DNA from: Polaribacter sp.
GTDB taxonomy: Bacteria > Bacteroidota > Bacteroidia > Flavobacteriales > Flavobacteriaceae
DNA: 33,869 bases
Direction: 5' to 3'
Assembly (NCBI GenBank): GCA_018608545.1
Contig: JABAZI010000047.1
Coordinates: forward strand, 1 to 33,869
Position numbers and translations under genes: made by a program. Under the pieces are notes generated by a model that was not told where the DNA came from, did not search any database, and saw only the letters and a program-made list of their open reading frames with translations. Below are positions 25,936 to 33,869 of this stretch, piece by piece (the first letter of the stretch is position 1; every line of letters starts with the position of its first letter).

Positions 25936-27699
25936 TTAAAAATCAAACTTATAACTCATTCCTCCTAAAACTTGAAACCCTTGCGTATCAAAATTCGCAA
26001 AACGTTGATAGTGAGTATTTAAAATATTATTAAGTTTTAAAAATGCCGAAAATTTGTTATTAAAATGATATCCTCCATTTAAATTTATATCTACAAAAGA
26101 TTTTAGAGCCTGAATTTTATTAAAAGCACCAGTACTTTGCTCATTGTAAAGGAGGTCCTTTCTTTCACCTACATAATAGATGTTGGAAGTAGTGTACCAT
26201 TTGGGATTCTTATATTCTGCCGAAAAAGAGGTTTTTGTAGCGGGAAGATTCCATGCCTCTGAACTCTTTCGTGTAGTATACATATTATAAACCCCTTGAG
26301 CTTTAAATGTTAGTTCTTTGGAATAATCATAGGCTAGTTCTGCAGAAACCGAGGTGGTTTCAAGATCATCATAATACACTTTAAATGAATTTCCGTATTC
26401 ATATCCTTTTAAAATTTTTCCATTTTGTACAATATTTGTTCCATCAGATTTTGATTCATTTTTTAAAAATAGAGGTTTGTCTTGTTCTGTAATAAAACGT
26501 GTCTTGATGTTAAAGCTTAGCATATTATTTATTTTACCATCGAAACCGAAATATAAATTAAATTGTTCTAAAGTTTGAGTTATGAAGAGTGTGGGTGAAA
26601 TAAATGGGTTTTTTTGAGCAAACTCTTTGTATGTATTCGTGTGCAAATCGCCTGACAAACCAAGGTAAATACGCAAGTGATTGGTAATGAGTGGTTTTTC
26701 AATGAGTAGGTCGGGCAGTACAAAAATATTTTTTGAGTTGTTTTCAGCGTCTGAAGAGCCAATTAGTTTCAAACCTGCTTTAAAAGTAATATTTTTATAA
26801 TTCAGTTTATAGTGTGGGTTAACGCTAAAGGTTGTTGTCGAATATGTACTAGCGTCTGTGTTTTCAAAATTGTTTTTAAACGTACCTCTTAAAAATTCTA
26901 TACTTGTTTTTATTGAAATATCATTTAATCTAGAAGTTAAAAAAGCTAATGGAAGTTCTAATTTTGCCTCTATTTTTGAAGATATTTCACCGCTTCCATA
27001 ACCATCTTTAAAGTAGAATGTTTTTATTTTAGCCCAGTCTAGATAGGTGTTGTTAAAATCAATAATTCCAACCAATTCAAAATAATTATAGCATTGTTCT
27101 TCATTGATTGAATTCAAAATAGATTTTGAAAAATCCTTATTTGGTAGCCCATACCAATTATATAAATTTCTTTCAGAATTTAACTGTACACCCCAATCAA
27201 AATAACGGTCTTTTTTTTTGTAAAAAGCACCTATGTCAAAGTTCGAAAAACTCGAATTTAAGCTAGAATTTCTAATGTTTTTAAGAGACCCATTATATTT
27301 TGCATTCAAGCCAAACGCATCGTCAAATCTATTGTTATGAATTAAATAAGTTTCAAAATAAGGGGATGTGTAATTTCCAAAACCGGCTGCTACATAGTTT
27401 TTAAAGACACGTTCTTTACCATTGTTGTTCATTCGTTTCACGACCCCCCCTTTAGGAAGAAAGGTAGATGCAATTGGCGCTGGTAAAGTCGTGTATTTTA
27501 ATTTTATCTTTTGGTTTCTTTCTAATAGCTCTATTTGGGGGTGTTGCTTTATTTTTTTTGCATTGGAAATTTTTGGATTGTATTTGGTTTCAATAGTTAC
27601 AATCTCTGTTTTAATAGTGTCTTTTATTTGTTCTTTATTTTGAGCGATATAACTTAAAATAGGAAAAAATATAAAAAAGAATACAATACCTTTTTTCAT
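25936..27699 (-). CDS. Outer-membrane beta-barrel protein resembling a TonB-dependent receptor barrel without plug
   Basis: A 587-residue protein with a signal peptide (about 1-20, ending SYIAQ). After a basic N-terminal stretch (about 30-75) there is no plug domain. A long series of alternating amphipathic strands typical of a barrel follows (for example YVAAGFGNYTSPYFETYLIH, SFVDINLNGGYHFNNKFSAF). The C-terminal LNNILNTHYQRF and final MSYKFDF with terminal Phe are typical of TonB-dependent receptor barrels and of outer-membrane targeting. The gene starts 6 bp after the stop of the giant TPR gene, so the two form an operon and probably a complex. Substrate and function are unknown. Confidence 0.75.
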   Translation of the reverse strand: MKKGIVFFFIFFPILSYIAQNKEQIKDTIKTEIVTIETKYNPKISNAKKIKQHPQIELLERNQKIKLKYTTLPAPIASTFLPKGGVVKRMNNNGKERVFKNYVAAGFGNYTSPYFETYLIHNNRFDDAFGLNAKYNGSLKNIRNSSLNSSFSNFDIGAFYKKKDRYFDWGVQLNSERNLYNWYGLPNKDFSKSILNSINEEQCYNYFELVGIIDFNNTYLDWAKIKTFYFKDGYGSGEISSKIEAKLELPLAFLTSRLNDISIKTSIEFLRGTFKNNFENTDASTYSTTTFSVNPHYKLNYKNITFKAGLKLIGSSDAENNSKNIFVLPDLLIEKPLITNHLRIYLGLSGDLHTNTYKEFAQKNPFISPTLFITQTLEQFNLYFGFDGKINNMLSFNIKTRFITEQDKPLFLKNESKSDGTNIVQNGKILKGYEYGNSFKVYYDDLETTSVSAELAYDYSKELTFKAQGVYNMYTTRKSSEAWNLPATKTSFSAEYKNPKWYTTSNIYYVGERKDLLYNEQSTGAFNKIQALKSFVDINLNGGYHFNNKFSAFLKLNNILNTHYQRFANFDTQGFQVLGGMSYKFDF

Positions 27700-27705
27700 T
27701 TAGTT

Positions 27706-30700
27706 TTATTTTTTTAAGTCTTTTTTTTGGGCGGTTTCATTCATTTCTAAAGATACTGAGTTATTTATTTTTGCCTCTTTATGTTTTATCAACTTTAATT
27801 CCGTTTCTGCTTCTTTAACAATATTTTCGAATTGTTTGAAATTTTTCATAATATTTTCCAGTACAAATGTAGCTTGGTATACATCTTCCAATCCGTAATA
27901 ATTTTTACCCATTATTACATAGCTTTTTACAGCCCAATACTTATGAGAGGAATAATTGGCTATTAAATTTTGAACTATTTCGTTCGATTGGATATATTCT
28001 TTTTGTCGGTTTTTAAACAATGAAAGATGATATAGCGTTTCTGCTTTTAATTTTCCTGAGGCATTTTTTTCCAGATCAGTATAGTATTTTTCTGCAGTAT
28101 AAAAGTCTTCAATTTTTAACGAAGAACGCGCAATCATTATCTTGGCCTCCTGTGTTAATTTAGTCTCCAATTTATCTTTTAAAAGAATTCTTCTTGCATA
28201 CTCTAGTGCCAATTTAAAAGCGTCTGTTTCATAATACGCTCTCATCAGATTGCGCTGAGCAAAAAAAATGTTTTCGGTTGCATAGGCCTCTTTTTCCAAC
28301 CTATTTAAAATTAGGATTGCTTTCTCAAATTCTTTATTTTGAAGATAGATTTGAGATGATTTTGTGAGCGCTTCTTCAGTGAACTCATTTAGTTCCTCTC
28401 CTAAGATATTTTGATAATATACAACAGCTTTTTTATTTTTTTTGATGTTAAAAAAGACATCAGCTAAATAATAATTTGCTTTTAATTTGTGTATTCCTTG
28501 TGGAAACTTGTCTAAGTATTTTGAAAGTTCACTTATGATGTGATCTGCATTTTTAGCCTCAAAATATTTTTTTTCAGCAACTGCAAATGAAGTGTTATCA
28601 ATCTCTGAATTAGAAACTTTCATAAATTTTAACGTATTTATCCAACTGATATATTCTTCGATAGCACCAGTGTCAATATAAATAGTTCTTGCATTGGCAA
28701 CAGCTTCCATCGCATCTGGAGAATTTGGGAATTGCTCTGTTGTTTTTTTAAATTTTTCAATTGCTTTTTTATTTTGATTTTCACTATAGTATAGGAGCCC
28801 CTGTCTTACTAGTACTTTTGGTAAGAAGACACTGTTGGGATATTTTTCGGTTAACTGATTATAGGCACGATGTGCTTTTTTATTCTCATTGATCAATGTG
28901 TAGGTTTTGGCAAGTTGAAATAAGGCGTCATCTATTAAATTTGAATTCTCGTAATTACTTACAATATGAGTTAATACTGCAATTTTTTCTTTGTTATTTC
29001 CTGTAAATCCAACACTCATTGCAATTTGATATTGCGCATAATCTGCACCTGAGCCCTTATCTTCAGGAATGTTAGTATAAGAGAGAACAGCTTTTTTATA
29101 ATCTCTTAAAGCAAAATAGCTATCCCCCAAACGCAGATAAGCATCTCCTTTTAGTTGTTTTTCTTTGGGATTATTTTTCACAAAGCTCTCAAAAGCAATT
29201 ATAGCCTTGTCAAATTTTTTAAGATTGAAATTACAGTAACCTATATGATAGTCAATGAGTTCAAATTCCTCTAATTTTGATTTCAATTCCTTTTTTAAAA
29301 GAATGAATTTGTCAAGAGCCTCGTTGTATTTCTTTAATTGGTATAAAGTTTCAGCTTCCCAATATTTTGCTTTTTCTTTGATCAATAATTCTGTTGCTTT
29401 TTGACCTTTGATAAAAAAAGAGCGCGCTTCTTTTAATTTATTTTCATTGAATAATTGCATTCCCTTGTACAAGTTTATCTCAGCTATTATAGGATTATTC
29501 TTTGTCGTTTTTTGCTCTATAAAAGCAAGTGCTCCACTATAGTCTTGTTGATGAAGAAACGAAGCGATCACTAAATTGTTGATTTCTTCAGATGCTTTCG
29601 ACGTAGGGTATCTCTGAAGAAAATTTTGTAAAACCTGAGCAACACTTTTAAAAGGGTTTCCTATTTCGTAACTTAGTTTTGCATAGTTAAGTGCAGCATC
29701 TTGCTTGACCACTTTATTAAAATCCATTTCAGAAGCCGTTTTAAAAGCATTTAAAGCCGCGGTTTTTTCATTTAAATGAAGGTAGCATTCTCCCAAGCGA
29801 TAATAAGCATTCTGTGCTACATAATTTTTTTCATCAATAATTTTATTAAAGTAACGCATCGCATTTTTAAAATCAGATTGTTGATAGTATGCTGTTCCTA
29901 ATTGATAAAAATCTGTATTATTCCATTTTCCTTTTTTACCCTTGTATTCTTTTAAAAAAGGGATGGCTTCTTTGTATTTTTTTAAATTAAAATAACTCTC
30001 TCCAACTATTTTACAAATATCAGATTGCTGTTTCTTTTGAACGGTTTTTAGAAGCTCTTTCCCGAGATCAATAGAGCGTTCAAATTTTCCAGTCTTAAAA
30101 CTAATATCTAATAAATAATATGAAATCTCTCCGCGATATGATTCATTATCTGCGATTTCTTTAAGGGTAGATTCAGCAATTCCATAATCTTCTAATTTAT
30201 ACGCTATGTATCCATAATAATACCTCGCGTCGTTTCCATATTTAACATCATTGATTAATACTAGAAACTTTTTTTTAGCTTTTTGTAAGTTTTCTGTCAC
30301 TAAATAAGCATATCCCATCTTAAAACTGAGTTCTTTTTTAGTTTCTTCCGAAATAAGATCGAGAGTTACTTTTTGATACCATTGAAGTGCATGTGCAGCT
30401 TTTTTATTATCAAAGTAGTAATTTGCAATATCTAAACACGCGCTATTTTTTTTTAGGTGATAAGGGTTTTTTTCAATAAAACGTAGTATTTTTTTAGCTG
30501 CTTCTGGTTGGTTTAATCTGATAGCACACAATGCATGATAATACCTTGCATTTGATTTTAAGGTGTAATTATAGGGTGTTTTTTCAATGATGACTTCAAA
30601 GCTTTTTTCTGCAGCTGCATATGCTTTGTTATTAAATAATTGTAATGCATTATTAAATTCTTTTAAAACAGGTGTCTCAATAATCGTTTGCTGTCCATAA

Positions 30701-30765
30701 GTAATTAAAGAAATGAATGCAATGAAACAGGATAAAAAACGTTTTCTAAATACAGGGAATTTCAT
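27706..30765 (-). CDS. Large exported tetratricopeptide-repeat protein
   Basis: A 1019-residue protein with an N-terminal signal peptide (about 1-24, SLITYGQQ). Nearly the whole chain consists of TPR-like helical repeats, with many A-Y-Y..G.a....g.y..A...F pattern units (NARYYHALCAIRLNQPEAA, NAYYRLGECYLHLNEKTAAL, GDAYLRLGDSYFALRDYKKA, DALFQLAKTYTLINENKKA, and others). The C-terminus is Lys-rich (KKDLKK). TPR solenoids are protein-interaction scaffolds; the periplasm is the likely location. It lies 6 bp upstream of the barrel gene. Some repeats resemble the BamD/YbgF outer-membrane assembly type, but I cannot assign a specific role. Confidence 0.85.
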   Translation of the reverse strand: MKFPVFRKRFLSCFIAFISLITYGQQTIIETPVLKEFNNALQLFNNKAYAAAEKSFEVIIEKTPYNYTLKSNARYYHALCAIRLNQPEAAKKILRFIEKNPYHLKKNSACLDIANYYFDNKKAAHALQWYQKVTLDLISEETKKELSFKMGYAYLVTENLQKAKKKFLVLINDVKYGNDARYYYGYIAYKLEDYGIAESTLKEIADNESYRGEISYYLLDISFKTGKFERSIDLGKELLKTVQKKQQSDICKIVGESYFNLKKYKEAIPFLKEYKGKKGKWNNTDFYQLGTAYYQQSDFKNAMRYFNKIIDEKNYVAQNAYYRLGECYLHLNEKTAALNAFKTASEMDFNKVVKQDAALNYAKLSYEIGNPFKSVAQVLQNFLQRYPTSKASEEINNLVIASFLHQQDYSGALAFIEQKTTKNNPIIAEINLYKGMQLFNENKLKEARSFFIKGQKATELLIKEKAKYWEAETLYQLKKYNEALDKFILLKKELKSKLEEFELIDYHIGYCNFNLKKFDKAIIAFESFVKNNPKEKQLKGDAYLRLGDSYFALRDYKKAVLSYTNIPEDKGSGADYAQYQIAMSVGFTGNNKEKIAVLTHIVSNYENSNLIDDALFQLAKTYTLINENKKAHRAYNQLTEKYPNSVFLPKVLVRQGLLYYSENQNKKAIEKFKKTTEQFPNSPDAMEAVANARTIYIDTGAIEEYISWINTLKFMKVSNSEIDNTSFAVAEKKYFEAKNADHIISELSKYLDKFPQGIHKLKANYYLADVFFNIKKNKKAVVYYQNILGEELNEFTEEALTKSSQIYLQNKEFEKAILILNRLEKEAYATENIFFAQRNLMRAYYETDAFKLALEYARRILLKDKLETKLTQEAKIMIARSSLKIEDFYTAEKYYTDLEKNASGKLKAETLYHLSLFKNRQKEYIQSNEIVQNLIANYSSHKYWAVKSYVIMGKNYYGLEDVYQATFVLENIMKNFKQFENIVKEAETELKLIKHKEAKINNSVSLEMNETAQKKDLKK

Positions 30766-30897
30766 GCAATTGTTTTTAATACTTAAATTATAACGAAGTT
30801 TTTTTAATTTTGTTTGATGAAAAGTATTTAATAATTAAGTTTTTTTTCAAATCTAAGAATTGTTAGGAATTCATAGTATATAATCGGCAGAAACTTT

Positions 30898-30905
30898 TAA
30901 GTTTG
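30898..30905 (+). promoter_or_regulatory. -7 element upstream of ftsE
   Basis: TAAGTTTG fits TAnnTTTG, 17 bp before the ftsE ATG. No TTG is found at the proper -33 distance. The 157-bp divergent region to the TPR gene shows no other clear signal. Confidence 0.4.
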
Positions 30906-30922
30906 TAAAAACAACTCATTTT

Positions 30923-31609
30923 ATGCAAAAACCAATTTTATTTTTAGAAAATGCAGACATCTATCAAAGAGATAATTTAGTCTTGTCTAAAGTTAATTTA
31001 ACAATACAAAAAGGGGCGTTTTATTATCTAATAGGAAAAACTGGAAGCGGAAAGAGTAGTCTAATGAAAACACTATATGGCGATTTAAAGCTGAGAAGAG
31101 GGATGGGGCAAATTGTAGATTTTGATTTAAAAAAAATAAAAGAAAAAGAAATTCCTTTTTTAAGGAGAAAAATAGGAATTGTTTTTCAAGACTTCAAATT
31201 ATTGAGTGATAGAACCGTTTTTGAAAATTTAGAATTCGTTTTAAAAGCTACAGGTTGGAAAGATAAAGGGCTCATAAAAGAAAAAATTAATGAGGTTTTA
31301 GATAAAGTTGGTATGCAGACCAAATACTTTAAAAAAACATTCGAGCTCTCTGGTGGAGAACAGCAAAGAGTTGCAATTGCAAGAGCATTATTAAATGACC
31401 CAGAATTAATTTTGGCAGACGAGCCAACAGGAAATTTAGACCCTAAAACTTCCTTAGAGGTTATGGCTCTTTTAAATCAGATTCATCAAAGTGGGAAAAC
31501 TATTTTAATGGCCACTCACGATTATCAATTGATTGTTAAATTCAAACAGAAAACCATAAAATGTGAAGCTGGAGAATTGTTTGAAGTTGCTCAAAAAACA
31601 GCGGTATAG
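30923..31609 (+). CDS. ftsE: Cell-division ABC-transporter ATPase FtsE
   Basis: A 228-residue ABC ATPase. Walker A GKTGSGKSS (38-46), Q-loop Gln89 in VFQDFKLL, signature LSGGEQQRVAIARAL (142-156), Walker B LILADEPTGNLD (162-173) and switch His199 in MATHD are all intact. The FtsE-like features are the short single-domain length and the Q-loop sequence FQDFKLLSDRTVFENL. FtsE with membrane partner FtsX transmits ATP hydrolysis to cell-wall hydrolases at the division septum. No ftsX is adjacent here; instead, glycosyltransferase genes follow 10 bp downstream. It could alternatively be another small exporter ATPase of the LolD/MacB group, but the sequence fits FtsE better. Confidence 0.85.
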   Translation: MQKPILFLENADIYQRDNLVLSKVNLTIQKGAFYYLIGKTGSGKSSLMKTLYGDLKLRRGMGQIVDFDLKKIKEKEIPFLRRKIGIVFQDFKLLSDRTVFENLEFVLKATGWKDKGLIKEKINEVLDKVGMQTKYFKKTFELSGGEQQRVAIARALLNDPELILADEPTGNLDPKTSLEVMALLNQIHQSGKTILMATHDYQLIVKFKQKTIKCEAGELFEVAQKTAV

Positions 31610-31619
31610 TATGTAATTT

Positions 31620-32723
31620 ATGATCTTAAAACCAAAAAAAATTTTTGTTGCCGTAACAAATGATATTTCAACCGATTATAGAGTTCATAAAATATGCAGC
31701 TATCTCGTTGAAACAGGTTTTGAGGTTCTTGTTTATGGTAGAGTATTACCAAATACGATTGCTGTCAATAGAGCCTATAAAATTATAAGGAAAAAACATT
31801 TTTTCAATACCAATTTTTTATTTTATGCAGAATATAATATCAGATTGTTCTTTTATGTTTTATTTAAAAAATACAACTGTATTATTTCAAATGATTTAGA
31901 TACATTGCCAGGGTGTTTTTTTATCAGTAAATTGAAAAATATTGATTTAGTTTTTGATAGTCACGAACTTTTTTCCGAAGGTCCAGAACTACAAGGCAGA
32001 AAATTTGTTCAAAATTTTTGGCGAAAACTAGAGGATTTTTTTCTTCCAAAAGTTAAAAAATCCTATACAGTTAGTCAATCTATTGCTGATTTTTACGATA
32101 AAAAATATCAAAATAAGATGGGAGTTATTAGAAATGTTCCCCCAAAAAAACCTGATTTTTTATTGGAAAAAAAACACTTTCCAACTCAAAATAGAACAAT
32201 ACTTTATCAAGGTGTTTTAAATCCAGGAAGAGGTATTAAACCGATGATAAGTGCTTTAAAATACATAGAAAATTTAGATTTAGTAATTATTGGTTATGGA
32301 AAAGTTGAGCAAGAATTAAAGGAATTTGTTGTTGATGAAAAAATGTCAGATCGAGTTCATTTTTTAGGAAGAATCGATAGAGATGTACTACTAAATTACA
32401 CAAAATTAGCTACTTTAGGGATGGTTTTAGAGGAGCCTCTTGGTTTGAGTTTTACGTTTTCATTACCAAATAAGTTATTCGATTTTATTCATGCAGGAAT
32501 TCCTATTGTTGCAGGGAATATGCCTGAAATTTCAAGAATTATAAATCAGTACAAGGTGGGTGTAATTGTAGATGATTATACTCCAAATAAAATCGCAAAA
32601 AAAATTAATGAGCTTCTGGAAGATCAGACGCTATTGGCAGCCATAAAAAAAAACCAACAAGAAACCAAAGAAATTTTATGTTGGGAAACTGAAGCAAAAA
32701 AATTAGAAACCTATTTTAAATAA
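31620..32723 (+). CDS. Family 4 glycosyltransferase
   Basis: A 367-residue GT-B fold glycosyltransferase. The N-terminal domain starts IFVAVTNDISTDYRVHKICS with the typical early Arg/His-containing loop, then NDLDTLPGC and DSHELFSEGPE. The C-terminal nucleotide-sugar domain shows LYQGVLNPGRGIKPMISAL, LVIIGYG, VHFLGRID and EEPLGLSFTFSLPNKLFDFI followed by AGIPIVAGNMPEI, the GT4-type pattern. The donor and acceptor cannot be read from sequence. It lies in an apparent operon with ftsE (10 bp upstream) and a GT2 gene downstream whose coding sequence continues in the same frame after this gene's TAA. Confidence 0.88.
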   Translation: MILKPKKIFVAVTNDISTDYRVHKICSYLVETGFEVLVYGRVLPNTIAVNRAYKIIRKKHFFNTNFLFYAEYNIRLFFYVLFKKYNCIISNDLDTLPGCFFISKLKNIDLVFDSHELFSEGPELQGRKFVQNFWRKLEDFFLPKVKKSYTVSQSIADFYDKKYQNKMGVIRNVPPKKPDFLLEKKHFPTQNRTILYQGVLNPGRGIKPMISALKYIENLDLVIIGYGKVEQELKEFVVDEKMSDRVHFLGRIDRDVLLNYTKLATLGMVLEEPLGLSFTFSLPNKLFDFIHAGIPIVAGNMPEISRIINQYKVGVIVDDYTPNKIAKKINELLEDQTLLAAIKKNQQETKEILCWETEAKKLETYFK

Positions 32724-32729
32724 CGAACT

Positions 32730-33476
32730 ATCAATCCAAAACTAACCATAATAATACCTGTTTTTGATAATCTGGAAGGGTTGAAAATAACAATACAAAG
32801 TATTCAAAATCAAACGTTAAAAGATTTTGAAGTTTGGATTATTGATGGAAATTCTTCTGAACAGACACAAGAATATTTAAAAACACAGTTGCCTCCTTTT
32901 TATTTTCTCTCGGAGAAAGATGATGGGATCTACGATGCGATGAATAAAGGAATTTTAAAATCGAAAGGCGAATGGCTTTTCTTTTTAGGGAGTGGTGATG
33001 TTTTTTCTAATGATGCTGTTTTAGCGAACGTTTTTAGTTCAATAAATAAGGGTCATTCTTTGGTATCTGGAAAAATCAATTACTGTGGTAATACAAGGCC
33101 ATTTATATATAGCAAACGTAAGACCCTAAAAAAACCAACTTGGTCTTCTGCTATATGGTTAAGGAATGGCTTGCACCATCAAGGAACATTTTATAGAAGA
33201 AAGTTGTTTTTAGAAACTACCTATAATTTAACCTATAAAATTTTGTCTGATTACTGGTTTCATATCTACTTGTATAAGAAAAAGATTCCGTGTCAAATTG
33301 TAGATTTATTAATTGCAACCTGTAATTCAGATGGAGTCTCTAAAAAAGGACAATGGAAGATTTACCAGGAGGAAATTAGTTTAAAGACCGATTTAAGTTC
33401 CGTTTATTTAGCGCCTTTATTTTATATACTCTCAATCATTAAATATTCTCTTAGAAAAATTATAAATGTATTATAG
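32730..33476 (+). CDS. Family 2 glycosyltransferase lacking a standard start codon
   Basis: The conserved GT2 N-terminus PKLTIIIPVFDNLEGLK is encoded from about 32736, in frame with the rest of the protein, but no ATG, GTG or TTG precedes it after the upstream stop. The most likely position of the start is ATC at 32730-32732 (ATC AAT CCA AAA, where ATG AAT CCA AAA would be expected). The first standard codon, TTG at 32781, would remove the first beta strand that holds the nucleotide. Further motifs are intact: QTLKDFEVWIIDG, SEKDDGIYDAMNKGI, EWLFFLGSGDVF and the acceptor region HHQGTFYRRKLF. With the ATC start it has 248 residues. Either an unusual start is used, or the gene has lost its start codon, or there is a sequence error. 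Substrate unknown; probably glycan synthesis. Confidence 0.75.
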   Translation: MNPKLTIIIPVFDNLEGLKITIQSIQNQTLKDFEVWIIDGNSSEQTQEYLKTQLPPFYFLSEKDDGIYDAMNKGILKSKGEWLFFLGSGDVFSNDAVLANVFSSINKGHSLVSGKINYCGNTRPFIYSKRKTLKKPTWSSAIWLRNGLHHQGTFYRRKLFLETTYNLTYKILSDYWFHIYLYKKKIPCQIVDLLIATCNSDGVSKKGQWKIYQEEISLKTDLSSVYLAPLFYILSIIKYSLRKIINVL

Positions 33477-33869
33477 AAATCAAATAGCATCTTTAATTTT
33501 CAACAGATTAACGATTGAAAAAGAGACACTGAAAAAGCAATTTTCAGACAGTAAAAATCAAATAGGCTATTTCTATATTGATAAGTTATTGCCGTTGGAT
33601 TTGATTGAGGAAATTCACCGACACTTGCCTAAATTGTCAGATTCAGAGTTGAAAAAAAATATAAGGGAGTATAAGTATGTAGCATACCAAATGAATAAGT
33701 ATCACCCTATTCTAGAGGAAATAATATATGCTTTTCAAGAAGAAAAAGTCGTTTCTATTATTGCTGAGATTTGTAATTTACAAGACATTCTGCCTGATAA
33801 AAATCTATATGCTGGAGGAGTTTCTTTGATGAAAAAAAATAATTATTTACAACCCCATATAGACAATTC
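33466..33869 (+). CDS. 2-oxoglutarate/Fe(II)-dependent oxygenase family protein, N-terminal part
   Basis: The frame begins at ATG 33466, overlapping the last 11 bases of the GT2 gene, and is open to the window end (134 complete codons). It starts MYYRNQIASLIFNRLTIEKE and contains IGYFYIDKLLPLDLIEEI. Near the end it reads LYAGGVSLMKKNNYLQPHID. That pattern (a strand, then a Y/L-x-P-H-x-D) is the first half of the iron-binding HxD motif of prolyl-hydroxylase-like 2OG/Fe(II) oxygenases. The distal His and the Arg that binds 2-oxoglutarate lie beyond the window. Placement among glycosyltransferases suggests modification of a sugar or a surface molecule, which is inference. Confidence 0.65.
   Translation, partial: MYYRNQIASLIFNRLTIEKETLKKQFSDSKNQIGYFYIDKLLPLDLIEEIHRHLPKLSDSELKKNIREYKYVAYQMNKYHPILEEIIYAFQEEKVVSIIAEICNLQDILPDKNLYAGGVSLMKKNNYLQPHIDN

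Overview
The window comes from an AT-rich chromosome of the family Flavobacteriaceae (Bacteroidota). Three things point there. The gene set includes fused SecDF, fused Hpt-Adk and a trpEGDCFBA operon. Almost all starts lack a Shine-Dalgarno sequence. Many genes are preceded by the Bacteroidota-type promoter (TTG/TTTG, about 19 bp, TAnnTTTG). I cannot name the genus.

Left part (1-9.8 kb), mostly minus strand and mostly housekeeping: the 5' end of lysS; a probable small RNA of about 110 nt; a small lipoprotein with a TonB C-terminal-like domain (plus strand); obg; a hypoxanthine phosphoribosyltransferase-adenylate kinase fusion; secDF; mdh; gyrB. Several genes are separated by clear terminators.

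Central part (10.2-15.4 kb), the most interesting region: a plus-strand operon for tRNA-dependent asparagine formation. It starts with a short RNA leader encoding a 15-residue peptide with nine Asn codons (MINNNNNRNFNNPNL), followed by mutually exclusive antiterminator and terminator hairpins. Then come a divergent gatC, gatA, and one 1111-residue protein that joins GatB to a complete bacterial AspRS. My reading is that shortage of Asn-tRNA(Asn) stalls the leader ribosome and switches on the enzymes that make Asn-tRNA(Asn): a non-discriminating AspRS fused to the amidotransferase that converts its product.

Next (15.4-22.0 kb) is the tryptophan operon trpE-G-D-C-F-B-A. It has its own attenuator: leader peptide MKNNTIKTWWWSSLI with three consecutive Trp codons, and a perfect terminator hairpin. 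So two amino-acid-specific ribosome-mediated attenuators lie about 5.2 kb apart and control neighbouring operons.

Right part (22.0-33.9 kb): a Tricorn-like S41 protease; a convergent FKBP-type isomerase lipoprotein; a minus-strand pair encoding a very large TPR protein and a plug-less outer-membrane barrel; then a plus-strand series of ftsE, a family-4 glycosyltransferase, a family-2 glycosyltransferase without a standard start codon, and the 5' part of a 2-oxoglutarate/Fe(II) oxygenase that runs off the window. The last three look like the edge of a surface-glycan locus.

No tRNA, rRNA, CRISPR array, insertion sequence or prophage was recognised.
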